Notes under the pieces: generated by a model
What the model was told of the DNA's origin: nothing
The model's input: only the letters and a program-made list of their open reading frames with translations
Database searches by the model: none
Source: Lethocerus indicus
Lineage: Eukaryota > Arthropoda > Insecta > Hemiptera > Belostomatidae
Assembly: GCA_019843655.1 (NCBI GenBank)
Contig: JACDQD010000002.1
Span: 878,585 to 942,584, forward strand
Reading direction: 5' to 3'
DNA: 64,000 nucleotides
Position numbers and translations under genes: made by a program
Shown here: one piece after another, positions 13,701 to 24,722 of the stretch
Layout: each line of letters begins with the position of its first letter
How positions within the stretch are numbered: position 1 is the first letter of the stretch

Positions 13701-15412
13701 ACGCCAAGGGGTAATGGGCGGAGGGGGTATAATATATTTGAAGCGCCGACCAAATCCGAATTCCCCAGATCCCCTCTGGAGCATCCTCCCCCGACCAGGG
13801 GGGTGGGGAACCCTGTCTGGGGAGTTGTTGGGCGAGAATTTGAGCGAGCTTGACGGGGCGAGTAGGAAGGGCGGCCCCCGGCCACCACCCAATTTACTGT
13901 GAAACTTTACGCAAAGGTAATTAGGAAGTGCCCCCCAACACAGCTACCGGTTCCGCAAATCTACTACTGCGTCTTCATTCTGAAACCTGATGGGGTTTGG
14001 GGGCGCCCTTCATTTGCCGTTCTGTCTCTACGAACTTCGAACGATTCGAAATCGCTATCGTCAGCGCGTCTTTAACCCCAGGAGGTGAGGGGGGGGGGCG
14101 CACAATTGGATGCCGCCTAATTGGAGCCTTTCCAGCGATTTCCGCGCCCCCCCCGCCTCCTACATCGGAACTTATACCTTATCGCGAATCTAAGCGAAAA
14201 ATTTAATTTTTGGTCTATTTCACCTCGGATACTTTGCGCCGAACCTTGAACAGGGAATATTTGAACCGGTGAATTTACTCGGTAGGGTTTCGGTGGGGGG
14301 GAGGGGGGAGAGTCGAGAAAAAAGAAAAAATATGTAAAGGAAATGACCGCTAAAGCTATTTTTCTCCGAGTACGTACGCCTGTTGTCCGTCTTCTGTGAA
14401 AGCTCAATACAACCCCCACCCCCACCATCCCCAACGTCGTTCTGAAGACTCGGGACGAAGCCAGCCACAATTGGATGGGTTTTTCTAAAGGGTTGGTCGG
14501 AGTCGGCGGGGGGGCGACAATTAAAGGGATGACGCTTTTAACCCTAATGAGCCGTGCCGGGGCCCTGGGCCGGGGGATGAATCCGACAGACTCATTTCTG
14601 TGGATTTTCATCCACCACCACCCCCTACTAAAGAATACTACTGAAGACCGCCGTCCGAAGTGTATACTCTACAGAGCGGACCCGGTTATAAGTAGTAAGT
14701 TGAAGTAGCATTTTTCGTTTGATATATTAAAATGCTATCAATCCCGACGAATAGAAAAATTAATAAATAAAATTAAGCTAGTTTAATAGTGCTGCTCGAA
14801 CATCGCTTCTTGTACTTCACAGTTGTGACATCTTTAATGGCCAAAACGACGGTCTTAGGTTCGCACTATTCCTCGAATAATCGTCGTACGAATATACGTT
14901 TTATGCCCAGGCATAAAAGTGAGTAGACACCGCGACAGAACCTGGTTTTAGTGCACAGTGGGGGAGGGTAGCCAAGCGGAAAAAGTACATTTTAATTATC
15001 CAGCGGGGAGGGGGGGTGGGTGGGCCGTGGTTTGCCATTAGCGGGGCGCAAAGACAAAATATCCAGAGTGTTTAGTTCCGGACGGGCGAGCCCGTAATAA
15101 TCTATATAGAGAGGGCGCCTCCCCCCCCAGTTCATCCACCCCACAACCGAGAAGGGACCGAGAAAGAGGGATATTCCCGGCGCTCTAAGGGAGCTGGGCG
15201 GCTGAGAAGGGCCCGCAGAGAGAGGGCCGGGCCCTGTGACTGGAGGGCCCTTGTTATTGTTCAGCCGACAATACTTGTCCTAGTGGCCCGGCTAAAGAAA
15301 ACACTCCTAAGGCCCACCCTACACAGGGCCGCCCCCCTACCCGGCCACCCAATACACGCGCCCATCTCATACTATACCTTTGTTTAGTCCCAGGTTATTA
15401 TTGCTTCCTGAT

Positions 15413-15413
<1 letters not shown>
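10756..15413. other. No gene recognised
   Basis: Gene-free to my reading. G/C homopolymers are frequent (10968-10983, 11719-11729, 13267-13280). Longer frames such as those near 13.0-13.4 and 14.1-14.6 kb are proline- and serine-biased shadows of C/G runs. No RNA gene or exon pair supported. Confidence 0.45.

Positions 15414-15472
<59 letters not shown>
15414..15472. repeat. (TA)n microsatellite
   Basis: About 58 bp of nearly pure TA dinucleotide. Confidence 0.95.
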
Positions 15473-15476
<4 letters not shown>

Positions 15477-15689
15477 GAGAGAGAAATAGATCCTTCAATC
15501 TTCCCTTTTTCACTTTCCGACCCTGCAACTGACCCGTCCTTGAGAACAGAGCCTGAAAATCAACTCTGCCCCCCCTGAGCGAAATTAAATAAAATCAGCA
15601 GTCCCGACTTGAAATTGAAAGGAGAACGGCATTCAGCGTTCGCAGTGGCGTTTAGGGCGGGAGTGGAATTTCGGGAACCGGGATTTTGC

Positions 15690-16260
15690 GTCAAAAACCT
15701 CATTTTTGGGCCGATTTTGGGCCTAAAATTGGCATTTTTGGGCCGATTAGGGCCTGAGAGCCCCATTTTTGGGCCCAAAAAACTGCATTTTTGGGACGGT
15801 CCCGAATCCCTTTATTAGGCGACATCGCGGGTATTATTACTGGTATCCGAGAACACACGCTCGGTACGCTCTCGACGTGTAAGTAACGTTTTTCTGATGA
15901 CGATGAACCAAGTGACGGACTTTTCGTCGCGAAAAGTATTTTTGGGCCAATTTTGGGCCTAAAAAGTCATTTTTGGGCCTAAAAATGGCATTTTTGGGCC
16001 GATTAGGACCTAAGAGCACCGTTTCTGGGCCTAAAAACCCTATTTTCGCGCCTAAAAACTGTATTTATGGGCCAATTTCGGCCCAGAAAAAGTCATTTTT
16101 GGGACGATTATGCGCCAGAAAACCCCATTTTTCGGCCTGAAAATACCATTTTTGGACCTATAAACCCCATCTACCGGCCTAAAAACCGGGTTTTTGGGCC
16201 GATTTTGCGCCTAAAGCCCCATTTTCGGGCCAAAAACCGTATTTTTGGGCCGGATTCTTT
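15690..16260. repeat. GGGCC/AAAA minisatellite block 1 (orientation R)
   Basis: Degenerate repeats of about 17-20 bp built on CATTTTTGGGCC and GATTTTGGGCCTAAAAA. At 15796-15940 they are interrupted by a unique segment containing GACGGACTTTTCGTCGCGAAAAG. The block is an inverted copy of sequence at about 19.5-19.9 kb. Frames through it are repeat artefacts. Confidence 0.85.
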
Positions 16261-16264
16261 AGTT

Positions 16265-16640
16265 GTGCCGACGCTCGAACAGTAATAATGGATGGATAAG
16301 AGAGGAAAGGGGTTGAAAGTGGATTAGGATGAGGAGGAGAAAGGCGGGAGTGGAACTTCGGGAAACGGGATTTTGCGACTTCGTCCACTGTCCGGGTATG
16401 TTGAGAGGTCACGGTGGATTGTCTGGTCAGAAACATAACCCTTGGGGGAGCATTAAGGGATGGTGCGAAGGGGTTTTGACTGGAATCTCTGGATGCGAGC
16501 TATGTCGGATATCTCCTGGTCGAACCCCATAGCACTATACCTCGTGTCCATGTCGGTTTGAGTATCGCTTTGTATATTGTTACTTTGTTACTTGATGTCA
16601 ATTTCTATGTCCGTTTTATGAGATCATTGGACGCTTCGAG
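16265..16640. repeat. Family E repeat copy
   Basis: Contains GGGATTTTGCGACTTCGTCCACTGTCC, GTTGAGAGGTCACGGTGGATTGTC, GGGAGCATTAAGGGATGGTGCGAAG and TCCATGTCGGTTTGAGTAT, all shared with copies at 37.3, 39.6, 43.4, 47.4 and 58.5 kb. Confidence 0.7.
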
Positions 16641-17077
16641 CGACGAGTCCTCTCCAGCCGGAGAATTCATGGAAGCCGAAAAAAACTCCATTATCGTCAA
16701 TCACTATCGTCCCTCTGCTGGCTCATCGTCGCCTCATCGATATTCCGCGAATTGCCCCCCCCCAACCCCGACGCCCCCGTTCAGATTCTGGCGTCAGACT
16801 AATATTTATACAAGGGCCGTAAAGAGACACCGCCGACGCTGCGGCCCCGTTTCAAAAGAGAAATAAATAGAAGAAGGAAGCGGAATGTTTAGGCCCCCTA
16901 TTCCCTTCCCCATCCCTTCCTGATCCTGCCGCAGCTGTTGCTCCATCCCCAGTTGCTGGCAGGAGCGTCGATCCGATCGAGAATATTCAGTTTTCATCCC
17001 CGTTCCATCGTAATCAATATCAGTGAGTACAACTCCGTTTTGTCCCTCCCCGTCGGGATTACTCGCAAATTTTAAAT

Positions 17078-17512
17078 ATACAGAGGGGTTGAAAAATATG
17101 TAACAGTCCATAACTTGCAAACCGATTGACGGAGTCGTCTCTCCGAGAGTGTAGCTTGAAATTCCAACTTGATATCACACTATAGGTGTTCGAAACGGTA
17201 CTAATTTCGCCATTGCCGTTGAACTTCATTTCAATGTTTTCGTACTTGAAATACCGCACTTCAAAACTGACCTTCCTTTCGTCCAATTCCAAGCCTTGGG
17301 CCGGCCGGGCTGGTTTACTCGAGTAACACAAGGTACACAACTGACACAACAGAACACTGACTACAACTGAATACAACGCTTGTAGTATGGCGCGATTGCC
17401 CCAACTACAAACTATAAAAGTACCAAAAATTAGACAATTCCTTCAATTAGTTTGCAAGTTATATGGACTTTTAAACGGTGGATACATTTTTTTGGACCAC
17501 TCTGTATACGGT
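17078..17512 (-). mobile_element. IS630/mariner-like remnant, family B copy 2
   Basis: Ends ATACAGAGGGGTTGAAAAATATG...AACTTGCAAACCGATTGACGG and, inverted, GTGGATACATTTTTTTGGACCACTCTGTAT. The minus strand reads LELDERKVSFEVRYFKYENI, the same relic HTH peptide as copy 1. No catalytic domain. Confidence 0.6.
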
Positions 17513-17530
17513 CGAGATGTTTGTATATGA

Positions 17531-18045
17531 ACCCAAAATTGACGCAAGATTTGAAAATTTGCCACCGTTCTCGCAGTAGAGTCGGAAACTCTATTAAAAA
17601 AAAAATTATTCAAAATATAAATAATTCAAAAAATTTTTGAAAAGCTGAAATTTTAGGATTAGTAGATTGACCCAAAATTGACTTTTTAGGCCCAAAATTG
17701 GCCCCAAAAATACAGTTTTTTGGCGCGAAAATAGGGTTTTTATAGGCCCAAAATTCGGGCTCTTGGGCCAAAGAATGCCATTTTCAGGCGCAAAATCGTC
17801 CCAAAAAATGACTTTTTAGTCCCAAAATTGGCCCAAAAATACCCTTTTTGGGTGCGAAAATAGGTTTTTAGGCCCAAAAATGGGGCTCTTAGGCCTATTA
17901 AAAAAAAATTATTCAAAATATAAATAATTCAAAAAATTTTTGAAAAGCTGAAATTTTATGATTAGTAGATTGGACAAAGATATTTAAAAAATAAGTGAAA
18001 GTTCGGCAGCCAAAGTTCGATTCAAATCTTGCGTTAATTTTGGGT
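17531..18045. repeat. Family D element with minisatellite nested inside
   Basis: Terminal inverted sequences ACCCAAAATTGACGCAAGATTTG (17531) and its complement ending at 18045 bracket the element. Inside, a 77-78 bp segment occurs twice in direct orientation (17592-17669 and 17896-17972, only two differences). Between the two copies sits a GGGCC/AAAA minisatellite block (17670-17895). Confidence 0.75.
17670..17895. repeat. GGGCC/AAAA minisatellite block 2 (orientation L)
   Basis: Built on AAAAATGACTTTTTAGGCCC and AAAATTGGCCC units; nearly the same as 19518-19720 in the same orientation. Flanked on both sides by a 77-78 bp direct repeat. Confidence 0.85.
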
Positions 18046-18669
18046 CAATATAAGGACAGGATAGAAGGAATTCACGAATTTACTGTCTGCATTATCGCGT
18101 TATTAACGACGATAATTTTTAATTTGGTGAAAAAAAAAAAAAAAATTTTTTTCCTTCCCCCACAGTGAAGATTCTGGTCCGATTCTGGCCTCCGTTCCTC
18201 TCCGCTGAATCCGATTATATTCCATATAAATCCGAATAAATCGCCGGACTTATTTCCGCCGGACGTGGATTTATTATCCCCTTCCGGTCCCCTTTCGGTA
18301 AATAAATAATAAATTAGCGACGCCGCGTCACCGCCGCCAAAGCCCCCCTCTTGTTAAAGCCGAATATTAAACAAGGGCCGGGAAATTGTGGGGCAAATTG
18401 TACGGAGAAATTTCAATACTTTCACCGATTCCCGGACGTTTCGTGAAATCGTTTTATAATATCCCGTTTGTGCATTTATGATCGATTTTTAATCATTTCT
18501 TGACCTGTAATTTTTTTTCTATCTACGTCGCTAGTGTCGTATTCAAATATCAATAATCCTAAAAAAGAGTTTGTATTGTATTTTGTGTATGCAGTGTTTA
18601 TTTTGCCCACTTCTCAAAAGGGCCCCCCCCCCTACCAATTTTCTAACTGAAATTTTTTTACTGTTCCAG

Positions 18670-18711
18670 ATGAAGGATATTTGATTTCCGCGTCGGGTCA
18701 GCTCAGCAATG
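18670..18711 (+). CDS. Candidate 42-nt micro-exon of an unidentified gene
   Basis: A branch-point-like TTCTAACT lies about 24 nt before a pyrimidine-rich acceptor (TTTTTTTACTGTTCCAG), followed by a 42-nt block and a strong donor (AATG|GTAAGTTTTT). Only the phase-1 frame is open; it would encode xEGYLISASGQLSNx (the first and last residues depend on the neighbouring exons). A length divisible by three with equal phases is typical of alternatively used micro-exons. I recognise no protein family and found no partner exons, so this could be chance or a 5'UTR exon of the downstream kirre-like gene. Confidence 0.35.
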
Positions 18712-19199
18712 GTAAGTTTTTCGGATAGATTTCAATAGAAATACAATATTTATTGTATTTAGACCCGCTCGTGGATATTTACCGCGCCGGATATCGCGGA
18801 CGTTCGTCCGATTAACGATTAACGAAATTTTTCATTTAATTAAATGCACCAGGGGCTCGTTTTTAGAATCTTAGGCCCAGTATCTCTCTCTCTGTAGTAA
18901 AGATTCCGTTTGATCGATAAGTGGATAAGGGCCCCGGCTGGGTGCACAGTCTGTAAAAGGGCCCTTTGAAGAAGGACGGCCACCGCGATTTCCACGCCCT
19001 TAAACATTTTTATATTATTTTGTTCGGAAGGGAAATGGCCCCTAATGTCTGTACACACAAAAGGATTACGTATAGATTTTTGATAGTTGCAGTATTAAAA
19101 AAAAAAGATAACTTGAGTAATTCTCCTAATTTGGAATACGACGAAGAGTCAAAGGTCTACAAAATGTCAGTTATTGTTAGCGGATCGTTTATAGTAAAT

Positions 19200-19890
19200 T
19201 CCATACCAAAAATGGTATTTTCAGGCCGAAAAGTGAGGTTTTCAGGCGCAAAATCGTCCCAAAAATTACTTTTTCTGGCCCAAAATCAGCCGAAAAATGC
19301 GGTTTTTAGGCCGGAAAAAGGGGTTTATAGGTCCAAAAATGGTATTTCCAGGCCGAAAAATGGGGTTTTTAGGCCGAAAAATGAGGTTTTCAGGCCTAAA
19401 ATCGGCCCAAAAATGCTTTTTTTAGGCCCAAAATCGACCCAAAAATGCTGTTTCTAGAACCCAAAATTAGCCCAAAAATGAGGTTTTCAGGCGCAAAATC
19501 GTCCCAAAAATGACTTTTTAGGCCCAAAATTGGCCCAAAAATACAGTTTTTTGGCGCGAAAATAGGGTTTATAGGCCCAAAATTCGGGCTCTTGGGCCCA
19601 AGAATGCCATTTTCAGGCGCAAAATCGTCCCAAAAATGACTTTTTAGTCCCAAAATTGGCCCAAAAATACCCTTTTTGGGCGCGAAAATAGGTTTTTAGG
19701 CCCAAAAATGGTGCTCTGAGGCCCAAAATTAGCCCAAAAATGAGGTTTTCAGGCGTAAAATCGTCCGGAAAACGACTTTTTAGGCCGAGAATTGGCCCAA
19801 AAATACTTTTCGCGACGAAAAGTCCGTCAGTCAGAGAACACTCGATGTAATAATACACGCGATGTCGCCTAATAAAGGGATTCGGGACGT
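19200..19890. repeat. GGGCC/AAAA minisatellite block 3 (orientation L)
   Basis: Units such as AAAATCGTCCCAAAAATGACTTTTTAGGCCC. The right end (19797-19890: CTTTTCGCGACGAAAAGTCCGTC, then ACACGCGATGTCGCCTAATAAAGGGATTC) is the inverted counterpart of 15800-15945. Confidence 0.85.
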
Positions 19891-21110
19891 TAGTTCTCGT
19901 ATATCAAATTTCGGAAAGAGGGTGCTCTCCCCCCCCCACAGTTTGTTTCATGGGGGTGGTTTTGGAGACGGCCGTTTGTTCAACCACCCCCCATCACACT
20001 ATTTTCACCTCCACCTCGGCAGTGTCACATGCAAATTGAAAATATTTCACGTGCAGCAATGTATGGGGGACGGGGGCCTCTGCCGAAAGATTTATGAAGG
20101 ATACCGGGTATGGGGAGGGGTTGGTCTACTAAGCCCCAACACACTACCGGGGAGAATTTTTGTACCCCCCCCCCCCCGAATCGCTCTCTCCCCACTCTTT
20201 CAATGCCGAATTCGTTACCTCGCCCTGGTATACTCGACCGATCTAATTTTAAAACAAAAAAAAGAGAGGCTCCAGAGAAGGGATTTAAATTCTCTACTTC
20301 GAATTGGTAATAGTTTAAATGTAAATTGAGCTGCCCTAACCCCTCACCCACCCCCAAGGGTCCTTTTTATAGGGCGGGGATGATGTTAGGGGTGCGATAG
20401 TGGGGGGGGAGGGTAACTTATCCCATTTGTTTCGATGGTCGTCTTCAACAGGCCCCCCACCACCCACCCTTTCTGTATTTGCCTAATTCACAGTCCCGGC
20501 CATTTTTCGTCATCCCCCAACGTCTATCCCTCTCTCTTTCTCTCTCCGGCCACAGAGAGTCCGCAAACCACACACCCCCGCCCCCACAACCCTTTATCAC
20601 TTTTCCGATACCTCGGACAGAAATAAGTCAGAAAAGACTTTATTACTGGGCCCTCGCCGGCGGCGATTGGAGTCTCTCGACTCTCTACCGCTGACAATTA
20701 ATTTCCTCTCCCCCAAACATGGGGTGGTCACACTTCGTGTCTCTAATTTGACTGGAAAAAAATACGGGGATTTTTGGAAAAAATATTCGCGCCGCAATTC
20801 TGCCCCCTTTAAAAAATACCATTCACCAATGGAAATGGTCATCTCTTCTCTCTCTGTCTTCTTTAGTCGATTTAAAATCTTCCAGTATTTTAATTACATA
20901 AATATAACGGATACAAAAAATACTGAATATTTTAATGCTCGCCTGAATAATATATAAGCAGTAAAATAAAACGAAACGGTAATTCGCAGACGGATAGAAA
21001 AACAACTGTTCATTCTCTCTGAATCCGGACGTGAAATATGTTCATTAAATACTGAATATTTTAAAAGCGCTATTCAAGGTTCAGAGTTATTGACGTTCCC
21101 CGATTTTACG
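19891..21110. other. No gene recognised between repeat blocks
   Basis: Contains C-rich runs and short frames with proline/serine bias. The word ATACTGAATATTTTAA appears twice (near 20921 and 21048). No exon supported. Confidence 0.45.
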
Positions 21111-21114
21111 GTTG

Positions 21115-22335
21115 TAGACCCAATTTTCGGTGCTAAAAACCCTATTATGGGGCTGATTTTGCGCCTAACATCTGTACTTTTGGGCCAAAAGTTGGACCAC
21201 AAATGCGGTTTTTAGGCGCAAAATCGTCCCCAAAATGACTTTCTAGGCCCGAAATTAGACAAAAAATGAATTTTTAGGCTCAAAATTGGCGCAAAAATAC
21301 GGTTTTAGGCTGGAAATAGCAACAAAAATGTGGTTCTTAGGCCCAAAATATCCCAAAAATGCGGGGTTTAGGCCCGAAAATGAGGTTTATAGACGCAAAA
21401 TCGGCCAAAAAATGCGGTTTTTAGGCCCAAAATTAGCCGAAAAATGCGTTCTTTAGGCCCAAAAATCAGGTTTTAGGCCCAAAATCGTTTTAGGCCCAAA
21501 ATGCGATTTTAGGGCCCAAAATGGGGCTCTTAGGCTCAAAAAGAGGATTTTAAGCACAAAATCGGCCAAAAATTGCGGTTTTTGGCACAAAATGAGGATT
21601 TTAGGCCGAAAAAGGGGTTTATAGGCCCAAAATGGTATTTCAGGTCCAAAATGGGGTTTTAGGCGCAAAATCGTCCCAAAATGAATTTCTAGGCCCAAAA
21701 TTAGACAAAAATGAATTTTAGGGTCAAAATTAGCAAAATACGTTTTTAGCCTGAAAATAGCACCAAAAATGTGGTTCTTAGGCCCAAAATATCCCAAAAA
21801 TGCGGGGTTTAGGCCCGAAAATGAGGTTTATAGACGCAAAATCGGCCAAAAAATGCGGTTTTTAGGTCCAAAATTGGCCCAATAATGCGTTTTTTAGGCC
21901 CAAAAATCAGGTTTATAGGCCCAAAATCGTCCCAAAAATGACTTTTTAGGCCCAAAAATGGGGTTTTTAGACGCAAAATTGGCCCAAAAATGCGGCTTTT
22001 ATTATTGTTCCAAAAATGCGGTTTTGGGCCCAAAAAGGGTTATAGGCCCAAAATGGTATTTAGGTCCAAAATGGGGTTTTAGGCAAAATCGCAAAATGAA
22101 TTTCTAGGCCAAAATTAGACAAAAATGAATTTTTAGGCTCAAAATTGGCGCAAAAATAGGTTTTAGGCTGAAAATAGCACCAAAAATGTGGTTCTTAGGC
22201 CCAAAATATCCCAAAATTTAGGCCCGAAAATTTTTTAGACAAAATTGGCCCAAAAATGCGGTTTTAGGCCCAAAATTAAAAATGCGTTTTTCAAAATTTT
22301 CAGATAGGGTCCATATTGCAACCCAAAGTGTATTT
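21115..22335. repeat. GGGCC/AAAA minisatellite block 4 (orientation L), left flank of the satellite
   Basis: Degenerate units TTTTTAGGCCCAAAATCGGCC and AAAAATGCGG, with partial higher-order copying: the stretch near 21320-21420 recurs near 21770-21870 and 22180-22260. Confidence 0.85.
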
Positions 22336-22339
22336 TAGG

Positions 22340-24722
22340 CCCTAAAAATCGGAAATCGAAAATTTAGGTTTTTCGAAAATTTTCAGATATCGGCCCCATA
22401 TTGCACCCACAAGTGTATTAATGTGAGCTACACTTGCCCCTAAAAGGAGGGGTCGGAAATCGAAAATTTAGGTTTTTCGAAAATTTTCAGATATCGGCCC
22501 CATATTGCACCCACAAGTGTATTAATGTGAGCTACACTTGCCCCTAAAAGGAGGGTCGGAAATCGAAAATTTAGGTTTTTCGAAAATTTTCAGATATCGG
22601 CCCCATATTGCACCCACAAGTGTATTAATGTGAGCTACACTTGCCCCTAAAAGGAGGGTCGGAAATCGAAAATTTAGGTTTTTCGAAAATTTTCAGATAT
22701 CGGCCCCATATTGCACCCACAAGTGTATTAATGTGAGCTACACTTGCCCCTAAAAGGAGGGTCGGAAATCGAAAATTTAGGTTTTTCGAAAATTTTCAGA
22801 TATCGGCCCCATATTGCACCCACAAGTGTATTAATGTGAGCTACACTTGCCCCTAAAAGGAGGGGTCGGAAATCGAAAATTTAGGTTTTCGAAAATTTTC
22901 AGATATCGGCCCCATATTGCACCCACAAGTGTATTAATGTGAGCTACACTTGCCCCTAAAAGGAGGGTCGGAAATCGAAAATTTAGGTTTTTCGAAAATT
23001 TTCAGATATCGGCCCCATATTGCACCCACAAGTGTATTAATGTGAGCTACACTTGCCCCTAAAAGGACGGGTCGGAAATCGAAAATTTAGGTTTTTCGAA
23101 AATTTTCAGATATCGGCCCCATATTGCACCCACAAGTGTATTAATGTGAGCTACACTTGCCCCTAAAAGGAGGGTCGGAAATCGAAAATTTAGGTTTTCG
23201 AAAATTTTCAGATATCGGCCCCATATTGCACCCACAAGTGTATTAATGTGAGCTACACTTGCCCCTAAAAGGACGGGTCGGAAATCGAAAATTTAGGTTT
23301 TTCGAAAATTTTCAGATATCGGCCCCATATTGCACCCACAAGTGTATTAATGTGAGCTACACTTGCCCCTAAAAGGAGGGTCGGAAATCGAAAATTTAGG
23401 TTTTTCGAAAATTTTCAGATATCGGCCCCATATTGCACCCACAAGTGTATTAATGTGAGCTACACTTGCCCCTAAAAGGAGGGTCGGAAATCGAAAATTT
23501 AGGTTTTCGAAAATTTTCAGATATCGGCCCCATATTGCACCCACAAGTGTATTAATGTGAGCTACACTTGCCCCTAAAAGGACGGGTCGGAAATCGAAAA
23601 TTTAGGTTTTCGAAAATTTTCAGATATCGGCCCCATATTGCACCCACAAGTGTATTAATGTGAGCTACACTTGCCCTAAAAGGAGGGGTCGGAAATCGAA
23701 AATTTAGGTTTTTCGAAAATTTTCAGATATCGGCCCCATATTGCACCCACAAGTGTATTAATGTGAGCTACACTTGCCCCTAAAAGGAGGGGTCGGAAAT
23801 CGAAAATTTAGGTTTTCGAAAATTTTCAGATATCGGCCCCATATTGCACCCACAAGTGTATTAATGTGAGCTACACTTGCCCCTAAAAGGACGGGTCGGA
23901 AATCGAAAATTTAGGTTTTTCGAAAATTTTCAGATATCGGCCCCATATTGCACCCACAAGTGTATTAATGTGAGCTACACTTGCCCCTAAAAGGAGGGTC
24001 GGAAATCGAAAATTTAGGTTTTTCGAAAATTTTCAGATATCGGCCCCATATTGCACCCACAAGTGTATTAATGTGAGCTACACTTGCCCCTAAAAGGAGG
24101 GGTCGGAAATCGAAAATTTAGGTTTTTCGAAAATTTTCAGATATCGGCCCCATATTGCACCCACAAGTGTATTAATGTGAGCTACACTTGCCCCTAAAAG
24201 GAGCGGTCGGAAATCGAAAATTTAGGTTTTTCGAAAATTTTCAGATATCGGCCCCATATTGCACCCACAAGTGTATTAATGTGAGCTACACTTGCCCTAA
24301 AAGGACGGGTCGGAAATCGAAAATTTAGGTTTTTCGAAAATTTTCAGATATCGGCCCCATATTGCACCCACAAGTGTATTAATGTGAGCTACACTTGCCC
24401 CTAAAAGGACGGGTCGGAAATCGAAAATTTAGGTTTTTCGAAAATTTTCAGATATCGGCCCCATATTGCACCCACAAGTGTATTAATGTGAGCTACACTT
24501 GCCCCTAAAAGGACGGGTCGGAAATCGAAAATTTAGGTTTTTCGAAAATTTTCAGATATCGGCCCCATATTGCACCCACAAGTGTATTAATGTGAGCTAC
24601 ACTTGCCCCTAAAAGGAGCGGTCGGAAATCGAAAATTTAGGTTTTTCGAAAATTTTCAGATATCGGCCCCATATTGCACCCACAAGTGTATTAATGTTAC
24701 ACTTGCCCCTAAAAGGAGGGGT
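22340..24722. repeat. 103-bp satellite array, about 23 copies
   Basis: Nearly identical units of 103-104 bp, with starts spaced 103 at 22451, 22554 and 22657. Each has GGTCGGAAATCGAAAATTTAGG, a TTTTTCGAAAATTTTCAG segment, CGGCCCCATATTGCACCC, and an inverted pair CAAGTGTA...TACACTTG around TTAATGTGAGC. Variation is mostly in homopolymers (GGAGGG, GGAGGGG, GGACGGG, GGAGCGG; 4 or 5 T). A degenerate first unit lies at 22290-22400, and the last unit lacks part of the hairpin loop. No coding capacity. Confidence 0.95.

Noticed and set aside
14955..15030. tRNA-like start (GGGTAGCCAAGCGGAAAAAG)
   Set aside because: Resembles a D-arm, but I find no matching acceptor stem, anticodon arm or T-arm.
16806..17120. 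Minus-strand 104-codon frame
   Set aside because: Part overlaps the end of a family B element; the remainder (DIDYDGTGMKTEYSRSD...) has no splice sites or family match.
22340..24722. CRISPR-like array
   Set aside because: Units are head-to-tail with no variable spacers, in a eukaryotic genome; a satellite.
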